From positions 124,001-188,000 of the forward strand of contig NZ_JAPMIT010000001.1 of NCBI RefSeq assembly GCF_026410545.1: a DNA stretch of 64,000 nucleotides, read 5' to 3'. The notes beneath the pieces are model-generated. The model saw only the letters and a program-made list of their open reading frames with translations, was not told the origin of the DNA and did no database searches. Within the stretch, counting starts at the first letter, position 1. Each line of letters begins with the position of its first letter. The stretch is from Microbacterium sp. STN6. Its GTDB lineage: Bacteria > Actinomycetota > Actinomycetes > Actinomycetales > Microbacteriaceae. The position numbers and the translations under genes were made by a program. Below are positions 56,257 to 64,000 of this stretch, piece by piece.

Positions 56257-57335
56257 GGAACATCGTCAGGCACCGGCTCTTCTGGCCCGTCGTCACGCTC
56301 GCCGCACTGCTCGCGCTCAACGTGATCGTCGAGCACGACTTCTTCGCCATCCGGCTGCAGGACGGCCACCTGTTCGGCAGCGTGATCGACATTCTGCGCA
56401 ACGGCGCCCCCACGCTGCTCGTCGCCCTCGGCATGACCCTGGTCATCGCCACGCGAGGCATCGACCTCTCGGTCGGCGCCATCGTGGCCATCTGCGGCGC
56501 GCTGGCGTGTTCGATGATCGCCGCGTCGCCGACGCCCGGCAGTGTCGGCACTGTGCTCATCGCGGTCGGCGCCGCCCTCGTGCTGGCGATCGTGCTCGGG
56601 CTCTGGAACGGCCTGCTCGTCTCCGTGCTCGGCATTCAGCCGATCATCGCAACACTCATTCTCATGACCGCCGGCCGTGGTCTCGCCATGCTCATCACCG
56701 AGGGCCAGATCATCACCGTCTCGAGCGCGCCCTACAAGGTGATCGGCGGCGGCTACTGGCTCACGATGCCGGCCTCCATCCTCATCGCCGGCGTCATGTT
56801 CGCCCTCACCGCCCTGCTCACGCGCAAGACGGCGCTCGGCATCCTCATCGAGTCTGTCGGCATCAACCCCGAGGCGAGCCGGCTGGCCGGTGTGCGCTCG
56901 CGCAGCATCCTCTGGACCGTCTACATCTTCAGCGCCTTCTGCGCTGGAGTCGCCGGTCTCATGATCTCGTCGAACGTGACCGCCGCTGACGCCAACAACG
57001 CGGGGTTGTGGATCGAGCTTGACGCCATTCTCGCCGTCGTGCTCGGCGGCACCTCGCTCGCTGGCGGTCGCTACTCGCTCATCGGCACGCTCATCGGCGC
57101 ATTCGTGATTCAGACGCTCACCACCACGGTGTACACGGTGGGCATCGCGCCCGAGATCACGCTCGTATTCAAGGCGCTTGTCGTCATCGCGGTGTGCCTG
57201 CTGCAGTCGCCGGCCATGCAGGCCAGGGTGCGCAACGCCAGACGGCGGCGAGCGCTTCAGAAACAGGGCACGGATGCCGCGGGCGCGCCCGCGGTCTCGC
57301 CCGCATCCCTCACGAACGAAGGAGCCGCATCATGA
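56253..57335 (+). CDS. ytfT: sugar ABC transporter permease, YtfT-like
   Basis: A 360-residue ribose-class permease. After the first helix (FWPVVTLAALLALNVIVEHD) comes the family core TRGIDLSVGAIVAICGALAC, then GLWNGLLVSVLGIQPIIATL and AILAVVLGGTSLAGGRYSLI. It pairs with the following permease to form the channel. The C-terminal tail is long and Arg/Ala-rich. The ATGA overlap couples it to the next gene. Confidence 0.92.
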
Positions 57336-58348
57336 GCTCTCAGGCCGCCTCTCCTGTCTCCCGGGCGGATGAGCGCTTCCGCGCGCTACGCAGGTTGATA
57401 CCCGGCTCACGCTACGTGTCGGTTCTCGTGACGCTCGGGCTGCTGATCGCCATGTTCATCGCGGGTTCGGCCAGGTACCGCGGCTTCGCGTCCGGCCAGG
57501 TCGTGCTCAACCTGTTCGTCGACAACGCGTTCCTCATCGTGCTCGCCGTCGGCACGACCTTCGTGATAGTCACGGGCGGCATCGACCTCTCGATCGGCTC
57601 GGTCGTGGCACTGTCGACCATGATCGCCGCGTCGCTGCTGCGGGCGGGGTGGCCGCCGCTCGTCGTGATCGCGATCGTGCTGCTGGCCGGGTCGACCCTG
57701 GGCCTGCTGGTGGGCCTCGTCATCCACTACTTCGACATTCAACCGTTCATCGCCACGCTGGCGGCCATGTTCTTCGCGCGCGGGCTCTGCTATGTGATCA
57801 GCCTCGACGCCATCTCCATCAGCGACCCGTTCTTCGTGGCCATGGCGCAGACGCGAATCCCGGTGGGCGGCGGCATGCAGATCACCCCGAGCGTGATCAT
57901 CGCGGTGCTTGCGGTGATCGTGGCCTTCGTCGTGCTGCATTACACGCGGATGGGCCGCACCGTGTACGCCATCGGCAACGGCGGCCAGTCCGCCATGCTC
58001 ATGGGTCTGCCGGTGACGCGCACGAAGATCCTGGTGTACGTGATCAGCGGGTTCTGCGCGGCGCTCGGCGGCGTGCTCTTCACCTTCTACACGCTCTCGG
58101 GCTACAGCCTGACGGCGGTGGGAATGGAGCTGGACGCCATCGCCGCGGTCGTGATCGGTGGCACGATTCTCACGGGCGGCTCCGGGTACGTGCTCGGGTC
58201 GGTGCTCGGCGTTCTCGTGCTCGGGCTGATCCAGACGATCATCAGCTTCGAGGGCACGCTCAGTTCCTGGTGGACCAAGATCGTCATCGGCGCACTCCTG
58301 CTGATCTTCGTGGTGCTGCAGCGGCTCTTCATCGCGCGGCGCCGATGA
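57332..58348 (+). CDS. yjfF: sugar ABC transporter permease, YjfF-like
   Basis: A 338-residue second permease of the same importer. The core is VTGGIDLSIGSVVALSTMIA, with GLVIHYFDIQPFIATLAAMF, GRTVYAIGNGGQSAMLMGLP and AAVVIGGTILTGGSGYVLGS. Two distinct permeases after a ytfQR pair are characteristic of the YtfQRT-YjfF system. It ends 123 bp before the third lacI-family gene. Confidence 0.92.
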   Translation: MSSQAASPVSRADERFRALRRLIPGSRYVSVLVTLGLLIAMFIAGSARYRGFASGQVVLNLFVDNAFLIVLAVGTTFVIVTGGIDLSIGSVVALSTMIAASLLRAGWPPLVVIAIVLLAGSTLGLLVGLVIHYFDIQPFIATLAAMFFARGLCYVISLDAISISDPFFVAMAQTRIPVGGGMQITPSVIIAVLAVIVAFVVLHYTRMGRTVYAIGNGGQSAMLMGLPVTRTKILVYVISGFCAALGGVLFTFYTLSGYSLTAVGMELDAIAAVVIGGTILTGGSGYVLGSVLGVLVLGLIQTIISFEGTLSSWWTKIVIGALLLIFVVLQRLFIARRR

Positions 58349-58471
58349 GCGCGAGGCGCCCAATGCCCCGAGACGCGAGCGGGTGCGCGTGGAAGCGACG
58401 GCATAATTGAAGACGCGACGGCCAGCGGGTGCATCAGCGTGCTGCGGCGGGAGAACACGGCGGAATTCGTG

Positions 58472-59482
58472 AGCACAGACGAGCAGAAGGCCCGGGCGGC
58501 GACCATCTTCGATGTCGCGCGGCTCGCGGGGGTCTCGCACCAGACGGTGTCGCGCGTGCTCAACGACCTGCCGAATGTGCGGCCGTCGACCAAGCAGCGC
58601 GTCGAGAACGCCATCCGTCAGCTGCGCTATCGCCCGTCGACTGCGGCACGGGCGCTCGTCACCCGTCGTTCGCGCACCATCGGGCTGATCATGACCGGCG
58701 CGCCGGACTTCGGGCCGTCGAGCACCGTGCTCGGCTTCAACGAGGCGGCGCGGGCAGAGCGCTACGCGGTGAGCATGGCGAGCATGCTCGAATCCGACCC
58801 GGAATCGGTAACGGCCGCGGCCGAGCTTCTGCTGCGGCAGAACGTCGAGGCGATCGTGCTCGTCGCGGCGCACCGCACGGCGCTTGAGGCCATCAATCAC
58901 CTGGAACTGGGCGTTCCGCTGCTGGCCGTGGAGGCCGGGGTTCCGCGTGCCGCTCACACGGTGTCCATCGACCACTACGGCGGGGCACGGGCCGCCGTCG
59001 ACCATCTCGTCGGCCTTGGGCATCGCGCCGTGCTGCACATCGCCGGCCCTGCGCATTCGATCGACGCGACCGAGAGGGTACGCGGATGGCGCGACGCCCT
59101 CTCCCAGCACGGTCTCGTGGCGCGCGAACCTCTCTTCGGTGACTGGTCGCCCGCGAGCGGCTATCGGTTCGGCCTCGAGCTCGGCCGCTCGAGAGACTTC
59201 ACGGCGGTGTTCGTGGGCAACGACCAGATGGCGCTCGGCGTGATCCACGGCCTGACCGCGGGCGGCGTTCGAGTGCCAGACGACGTGAGCATCGTGGGCT
59301 TCGACGACATCCCGGAGGCCGCGCACTTCGCACCGCCGTTGACGACCATGCGCCAGGACTTCGCCGGGCTCGGCCGCGAGATCATGGCGAGCCTGCTCGC
59401 GATCCTCGGCGGGGATGACCCGGCGCCGCGCCCCCCGGTCGTGCCGCAGCTCGTGGTGCGGGAGTCGACCCGCCCGGTGTGA
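58472..59482 (+). CDS. LacI-family regulator, paralogue of the ara-linked LacI
   Basis: A 336-residue regulator whose DNA-binding domain (DVARLAGVSHQTVSRVLN) is identical through the recognition helix to the protein at 38039. I chose GTG at 58472 because it gives V-S-T-D-E-Q-K before the helix, aligning exactly with V-T-T-E-T-Q-K of the paralogue; a GTG at 58439 would add 11 residues. Both genes also share a GCATAATTGA element about 55-70 bp upstream. It follows the ytfQRT-yjfF operon, which it probably represses through the sites before ytfQ. Confidence 0.9.
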   Translation, partial: STDEQKARAATIFDVARLAGVSHQTVSRVLNDLPNVRPSTKQRVENAIRQLRYRPSTAARALVTRRSRTIGLIMTGAPDFGPSSTVLGFNEAARAERYAVSMASMLESDPESVTAAAELLLRQNVEAIVLVAAHRTALEAINHLELGVPLLAVEAGVPRAAHTVSIDHYGGARAAVDHLVGLGHRAVLHIAGPAHSIDATERVRGWRDALSQHGLVAREPLFGDWSPASGYRFGLELGRSRDFTAVFVGNDQMALGVIHGLTAGGVRVPDDVSIVGFDDIPEAAHFAPPLTTMRQDFAGLGREIMASLLAILGGDDPAPRPPVVPQLVVRESTRPV

Positions 59483-59573
59483 GGTGTCGGCGTGGAGTGC
59501 CGCCGGCGTCGAGTGCGCTCCCGGCCCTGTGTCGCCTGTCGGGACTAGCCTGACGGCAATCGAAAGGAGCGAG

Positions 59574-60086
59574 ATGACTCACACAGACCTTCTCGTCGAC
59601 GCGTTCGGGCGCGTCGAGCACGGGGTACACGCGGTTCTCGATGGCGCGAGCGACGAGGTGCTTACGTACCGGGCCGATCCCGACGCGAATACGATCGCCT
59701 GGCTGGTGTGGCACATCGCCCGCGTGCAGGACGCGCAGCTGGCCCCGCTCGCCGGCCGAGACGAGAGCTGGAGCTCGAACGGCTGGTACGACCGTTTCGA
59801 GGTTCCGTTCGACGCGTCGGCGTCGGGCTACGGCCAGAGTTCAGCGGATGTCGCGGCGATCACCGCCGACGCCGACCTGCTGCGCGGCTACTTCGACGAC
59901 GTGCAGCGCTCGACCGTCGAATACGTGCGTTCGCTGACCGACGCCGACCTCGAGCGCGTCGTCGACACCAACTGGAACCCTCCGGTCACGCTCGGGGTGC
60001 GGCTCATCAGCACCGTAGCCGACGACCTGCAGCACGTGGGGCAGGCCGCGTACGTGAAGGGGCTCGCGACGCGCGCCGGCGTGTGA
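59574..60086 (+). CDS. DinB-family (DUF664-like) protein
   Basis: A 170-residue four-helix DinB-fold protein. Candidate metal ligands are His in WLVWHIARVQDAQL and in DDLQHVGQAAYVKG, with a further His near the N-terminus. Actinobacterial relatives include mycothiol-dependent transferases and isomerases. AAAGGAGCGAG precedes the ATG. Apparently monocistronic. The last two codons and stop lie in a 35-bp tandem array. Function not assignable beyond the fold. Confidence 0.85.
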   Translation: MTHTDLLVDAFGRVEHGVHAVLDGASDEVLTYRADPDANTIAWLVWHIARVQDAQLAPLAGRDESWSSNGWYDRFEVPFDASASGYGQSSADVAAITADADLLRGYFDDVQRSTVEYVRSLTDADLERVVDTNWNPPVTLGVRLISTVADDLQHVGQAAYVKGLATRAGV

Positions 60087-60185
60087 GCGGGCAGGCTCTC
60101 GGTCCCGCGCGGCGGGTGTGAGCCGGCGGACTCTCGGCCCCGAGCGGCGCACGTCAGCCGGCAGACGCTCGGCGCCGCGCGGCGC
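60081..60185. repeat. three 35-bp tandem units carrying a stop codon
   Basis: Units at 60081-60115, 60116-60150 and 60151-60185 share GTGTGAGCCGGC, CTCTCGG and a GCGGCG end. The first contains the DinB stop; the second keeps TGA at the same place. Confidence 0.88.
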
Positions 60186-60204
60186 ATCCGCAAGAATGGA
60201 GCAC

Positions 60205-61308
60205 GTGCGCATCCTCATCGCCCCAGACTCTTTCAAAGGATCGGCCACGGCGACCGAGGTGGCACAGGCCATCGCGGCGGGCTGGGGCCTAGCGCGACCG
60301 CATGACGACGTGCGGCTCATGCCAATGGCAGACGGGGGCGAAGGCACGCTCGACGCGTTCGAGGTCGCCGTGCCGGCGGCACGCCGCATCCGTGTGACTG
60401 TGCAGGGGCCAGACGAGCGCCCGGTCGAGGCAAGCTGGCTGCTGCTGCCGCCGAGCCCGGAGGCACCCGCGGGCACGGGCGTCGTCGAGCTCGCGTGCAC
60501 CAGCGGCATCACGCTGCTCGACCCGCTGCGCCCGCTGACGGCGCACACGTTCGGTTTCGGCCAGGCCATCGCGAGCGCGCTCGACCACGGTGTCTCGCGG
60601 CTGCTTCTGGCACTCGGCGGCAGCGCGTCGACCGACGGCGGCGCCGGTGCCCTTACGGCGCTCGGGGCGCGACTGCTCGACGAGAACGGCAGACAGCTCG
60701 CTTTCGGGGGCGCCGCGCTGAACGACGTGGCGCGCGTCGACACCGCGGGTCTGCGCCCGCTGCCGCCATCCGGGGCGCTGATTCTCAGTGATGTGACGAA
60801 CCCGCTGCTCGGTCCGCTCGGCGCGGCCGCGGTCTTCGGGCCGCAGAAGGGCGCGGATGCCGCCGAGCTCGCCCTGCTCGAAAGCGGACTCGCGCGTCTT
60901 GCCGCCCTGATGCCCGCCGACTCCGCGACGCCGGGCGCCGGAGCGGCGGGCGGCACCGGGTTCGGCCTGCTCGCGTGGGGTGCACGGCTGGCGCCCGGTT
61001 CCGCCGCGGTGGGCGACGCCCTCGGCCTGCCCGCCGCCGCAGCAGGCGCCGACGTGCTCGTCACGGGCGAGGGTCGCTTCGACGCGCAGTCAGCGGCAGG
61101 CAAGGTGCCGGCCTATGCGAGCGCGCTCGCGAAGGCGTCGGGCGCGCGCGCCATGCTCGTCGCCGGTGGCATCGAGGCGCCGACCGACGACTTCGCGGCG
61201 GCCGTCTCGCTCGTCGAGCTCGCCGGTGGCCTTGAGGCCGCCCTCGCCGAGCCCGTGCGCTGGCTGCGCGAAGCCGGCACGTCGCTCGCCTCGTCCCTGG
61301 TCGAGTAG
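60205..61308 (+). CDS. glycerate kinase
   Basis: A 367-residue kinase of the GlxK/GarK fold, forming 2- or 3-phosphoglycerate. It shows RILIAPDSFKGSATATEVAQ, MPMADGGEGTLDAF, LLALGGSASTDGGAGALTAL, FGPQKGADAAELALLE and VTGEGRFDAQSAAGKVP. I chose GTG at 60205, which yields the canonical VRILIAPDSFKGS start and lies seven bases after AAGAAT, a leaderless-type -10 box; an ATG at 60196 is the alternative. The gene sits between pentose genes but is not obviously part of them. The last codons (S-L-V-E-stop) lie in a palindrome shared with xylB. Confidence 0.9.
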   Translation: MRILIAPDSFKGSATATEVAQAIAAGWGLARPHDDVRLMPMADGGEGTLDAFEVAVPAARRIRVTVQGPDERPVEASWLLLPPSPEAPAGTGVVELACTSGITLLDPLRPLTAHTFGFGQAIASALDHGVSRLLLALGGSASTDGGAGALTALGARLLDENGRQLAFGGAALNDVARVDTAGLRPLPPSGALILSDVTNPLLGPLGAAAVFGPQKGADAAELALLESGLARLAALMPADSATPGAGAAGGTGFGLLAWGARLAPGSAAVGDALGLPAAAAGADVLVTGEGRFDAQSAAGKVPAYASALAKASGARAMLVAGGIEAPTDDFAAAVSLVELAGGLEAALAEPVRWLREAGTSLASSLVE

Positions 61309-61339
61309 CGAAGAACGCGCGATAACGGCGCTATTCGAC
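61300..61339. repeat. class II palindrome forming both convergent stop codons
   Basis: GTCGAGTAGCG (61300-61310) and CGCTATTCGAC (61329-61339) are imperfect inverted repeats (10 of 11). The left arm encodes V-E-stop of glycerate kinase; the right arm, on the opposite strand, encodes V-E-stop of xylulokinase. Confidence 0.8.
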
Positions 61340-62737
61340 GAGCGACGCGTAGCGCGCGTACTGCTCGCGGATGATCGCACGGTGGTCCGGCTCGGGTTCC
61401 GCACTGATCGTCACCGACCAGCGTGGCCGGGTTCCGCTCAGCGCCCACGCGGCCTGGACCGCGGCGCCGTCGGCAACGTACTCGCCGGGCGCGGGCACGA
61501 CCACGGGTGCGTCGAAGACCTGCGCCGCGATCTGTGCGACGGCCGGGTTCTGGGCGGCACCGCCGATGAGAAGCAGTCGCTTCTCGCGCACGCCCACACC
61601 GCGCACGGCGTCGAGACCCGCGGCCAGGCCGCACAGCATGCCTTCGATGGCGGCGCGCGCGATGTTCGCGCGCGTGTTCGACGCCAGCGTCAGGCCGTGA
61701 AAGCTCGCCGTCGCGGCAGGCAGGTTGGGCGTGCGCTCGCCCTCGAAGTACGGCACAAGAACCACACCGCCCGCGCCGGCCTCTGCCGAGAGCGCGAGGG
61801 AAGCGAGCCCGTCGTGGTCCACGCCGAGCACGGCGGCGACCGAGCCGAGCACACGCGCGGCGTTCAGGGTCGCCACCAGCGGAAGGAAGGCGCCCGAGGC
61901 ATCCGCGAACCCGGCGACGGTGCCGCTGGGGTCGTGAGCGGCCTCGTCCGTCACCGCGAAGACCGTGCCGCTCGTGCCGATCGAGACGATCACGTCGCCC
62001 GGCGCCGCGCCGAGGCCGAGGGCCGCACCCGCGTTGTCGCCCGCGCCCGGGCCCACGACGATGCCATCCGGCGTCACGCCCGCACGCTCGCCGGGGCCGA
62101 GCACGCGCGGCAGGATCGCGTCGTGGCCGAGCGCGCGAACGAACAGCTCGCGGTCGTAACCGTCGTCTGCGGGGTTCCAATATGAGGTGCCGCTCGCATC
62201 CGACCGATCGGTCACCAGCTCGCCGAGCTGCGGGCCGAGCGGACTCTCGCCCTCGGGCCCGAACCCGCGCAGCCGCCACGTCAGCCAGTCGTGCGGCAGC
62301 GCGACGGCCGCGACCCGCGCCGCGTTCTCCGGCTCCGCGTCGCGCAGCCAGCGCAGTTTGGTGGCGGTGAAGGATGCCACGGGCACCGTGCCCGTGCGCC
62401 TCGCGTACTCGTCGCGGCCCACCTCGTCGATCAGGTCGCTCGCGGCCTGGGCGCTGCGCGTGTCGTTCCACAGCAGGGCGTCGCGAATCACCCGCCCGTC
62501 CGAATCCAGCACCACCATGCCGTGCTGCTGCCCCGCGACCGAGATCGCCTCGACGCCGTCGAGCCCACCGGCATCCGCTATGGCCGTCAGCAGAGCGCCC
62601 CACCACGCGTCGGGGTCGACCGACGTGCCATCGGGGTGGGATGCGCGGCCCTCGCGCACGAGTGCGCCGGTGGCCGCGTCACGAATGACGACCTTGCAGC
62701 TCTGGGTCGACGAGTCGACCCCAGCGACGAATGCCAT
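61331..62737 (-). CDS. xylB: xylulokinase
   Basis: A 468-residue FGGY kinase. Marks are [79 protein letters not shown] and [16 protein letters not shown]. It phosphorylates D-xylulose to xylulose 5-phosphate. It is 32 bp downstream of xylA on the same strand, with the order xylA-xylB. Length is within the usual 460-500 residues. The stop lies in the palindrome shared with glycerate kinase. Confidence 0.94.
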   Translation of the reverse strand: MAFVAGVDSSTQSCKVVIRDAATGALVREGRASHPDGTSVDPDAWWGALLTAIADAGGLDGVEAISVAGQQHGMVVLDSDGRVIRDALLWNDTRSAQAASDLIDEVGRDEYARRTGTVPVASFTATKLRWLRDAEPENAARVAAVALPHDWLTWRLRGFGPEGESPLGPQLGELVTDRSDASGTSYWNPADDGYDRELFVRALGHDAILPRVLGPGERAGVTPDGIVVGPGAGDNAGAALGLGAAPGDVIVSIGTSGTVFAVTDEAAHDPSGTVAGFADASGAFLPLVATLNAARVLGSVAAVLGVDHDGLASLALSAEAGAGGVVLVPYFEGERTPNLPAATASFHGLTLASNTRANIARAAIEGMLCGLAAGLDAVRGVGVREKRLLLIGGAAQNPAVAQIAAQVFDAPVVVPAPGEYVADGAAVQAAWALSGTRPRWSVTISAEPEPDHRAIIREQYARYASLVE

Positions 62738-62769
62738 GGTGGCTCCTGAGTTGTGCGCGGCGTGGACGG

Positions 62770-63963
62770 TCAGCCGCGGGCGCCGAGCAGGTGCTCGAGG
62801 GCCAGCTGCTGCAGGCGCACGAAGCCGAAGCCCTTGCCGCCGAAGTACGCCTCGGTGTCGAACTCTTCGAAAGCCGAACGGTCGGCGATGAGGTCGTCGT
62901 ACGACTCGCCTTCGCCGAGCGTCGGCACCGACAGCTGCGCGACGCGCGAGGCCTCGAGCGCCTCCTGCACCTCCGGGTCGGCACGGAACGCGGCCGCCCG
63001 CTCCTTCAGCAGCAGGTAGGTGCGCATGTTGGCCGCGGCCGAGTCCCAGACCCCCGTGATGTCTTCGGTGCGCGACGGCTTGTAGTCGAAGTGGCGCGGG
63101 CCGTCGTACGAGGGGCCGCCGTTCGCCCCGCCGTTCTCGAGCAGGTCGACGAGCGCGAACGCGTTCTGCAGGTCGCCGTGCCCGAACACGAGGTCCTGGT
63201 CGTACTTGATGCCGCGCTGGCCATTGAGGTCGATGTGGAACAGCTTGCCCTGGTACAGCGCCTGCGCGATGCCGGCGGCGAAGTTCAGGCCGGCCATCTG
63301 CTCGTGACCCACCTCGGGGTTCACGCCGACGAGCTCGGGGCGCTCCAGCGTCTCGATGAACGCGAGCGCGTGACCGAGCGTGGGCAGCAGGATGTCGCCG
63401 CGGGGCTCGTTCGGCTTCGGCTCGATCGCGAAGCGGATGTCGTAGCCCTTATCCGTCACATAGTCACCGAGCAGGTTGACGGCCTCGCGGTAGCGCTCGA
63501 GCGCGGCACGGATGTCCTTGGCCGAGTCGTACTCTGCGCCCTCGCGCCCGCCCCACATGACGAGCGTCTTGGCGCCAAGCTCGACGCCGAGCTCGATCTG
63601 GCGAATGACCTTGCGCAGCGCGAAGCGGCGCACGTCGCGGTCGTTCGAGGTGAAGCCGCCGTCCTTGAAGACCGGCGCGCTGAACAGGTTGGTGGTGACC
63701 ATCGGAATGATGATGCCGGTGTCGGCCAGCGCCTGCTTGAGACGGTCGATCTGCTTCTGCCGCTCGGCGTCGGTCGAGCCGAACGCGAACAGGTCGTCGT
63801 CGTGGAACGTCAGGCCGTATGCGCCGAGCTCCGCGAGCTTGTGCACCGCCTCGACCACGTCGAGCTGCGGACGGGTGGGCCCGCCGAACGGGTCGGTGCC
63901 GTTGTATCCGATGGTCCAGAGGCCGAAGGAGAACTTGTCGGCCTTGGTGGGGGTGGGGGTCAT
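62770..63963 (-). CDS. xylA: xylose isomerase
   Basis: A 397-residue class I (actinobacterial, short) xylose isomerase. Recognisable stretches are [32 protein letters not shown] with the catalytic His, [51 protein letters not shown] and [20 protein letters not shown] with the metal ligands. AAGGGCTG precedes the ATG at 63963. Only 37 bp of upstream DNA is in the window, too little to see the promoter or a xylose operator. Confidence 0.97.
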   Translation of the reverse strand: MTPTPTKADKFSFGLWTIGYNGTDPFGGPTRPQLDVVEAVHKLAELGAYGLTFHDDDLFAFGSTDAERQKQIDRLKQALADTGIIIPMVTTNLFSAPVFKDGGFTSNDRDVRRFALRKVIRQIELGVELGAKTLVMWGGREGAEYDSAKDIRAALERYREAVNLLGDYVTDKGYDIRFAIEPKPNEPRGDILLPTLGHALAFIETLERPELVGVNPEVGHEQMAGLNFAAGIAQALYQGKLFHIDLNGQRGIKYDQDLVFGHGDLQNAFALVDLLENGGANGGPSYDGPRHFDYKPSRTEDITGVWDSAAANMRTYLLLKERAAAFRADPEVQEALEASRVAQLSVPTLGEGESYDDLIADRSAFEEFDTEAYFGGKGFGFVRLQQLALEHLLGARG

Positions 63964-64000
63964 GTGATCAGCCCTTCAGCGTCTCGTTTGGATGGATGAG

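Overview
The window is high-GC actinobacterial DNA with short intergenic gaps, frequent ATGA, GTGA and TGATG gene junctions, several apparently leaderless genes and many GGATGC/GCATCC codon pairs. Together with the gene content this points to a member of the Microbacteriaceae; genus and species cannot be read from the sequence. I see no tRNA, rRNA, CRISPR array, phage gene or insertion-sequence transposase.

Layout. (1) 0-2.1 kb: the start of an XRE regulator gene, divergent from two aldo/keto reductases. (2) 2.2-9.7 kb: a tightly coupled catabolic operon under an IclR regulator, with FAH-family hydrolase, flavin monooxygenase, DUF3500 protein, CaiB/BaiF CoA-transferase and a fused AccD-AccA carboxyltransferase; no biotin carboxylase or biotin carrier is present. 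(3) 9.9-15.0 kb: a MacB/FtsX-type ABC transporter divergent from a two-component system. (4) 15.1-19.9 kb: an NAD-dependent epimerase, a MarR-DHA2 efflux pair with a palindromic operator, and a second MFS carrier. (5) 20.1-21.4 kb: rplJ-rplL behind an L10 leader with an intrinsic attenuator, the only housekeeping locus. (6) 21.7-29.3 kb: a leaderless MarR-MFS pair, an alpha-glucoside-type ABC importer whose first permease carries an extracytoplasmic beta-sandwich-like insert, and an ABC exporter. (7) 29.5-36.4 kb: mntH and mntR, a FUSC membrane protein, and a cbs-metB transsulfuration operon preceded by a leaderless Cys-Cys leader peptide. (8) 36.4-38.0 kb: repeats, a mini J-domain protein and an SPW-repeat membrane protein.

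(9) 38.0-64.0 kb is a pentose and sugar island. It holds a LacI repressor, araB-araD-araA and the chvE-mmsA-mmsB importer; a second LacI with a Gfo/Idh dehydrogenase, DUF993 protein and TIM-barrel epimerase, plus a ThuA-like gene; the ytfQ-ytfR-ytfT-yjfF importer followed by a third LacI; then a DinB protein, a glycerate kinase, xylB and xylA. L-Arabinose and D-xylose would both be taken to xylulose 5-phosphate. The first and third LacI proteins share a DNA-recognition helix, and similar operators lie in front of lacI, araB and ytfQ.

The most unusual feature is the repeat landscape. Palindromes of about 27-37 bp, with ends GGTTTCGAGAC/CCTCAACC or GGTCTCGATAC/ACTCGACC, sit at gene ends and often supply the stop codon. 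Three hairpins of about 90 bp share 17-bp ends but have unrelated cores. At five genes the stop codon and its flank are tandemly duplicated downstream. A pair of 55-bp palindromes keeps its pairing despite sequence divergence.
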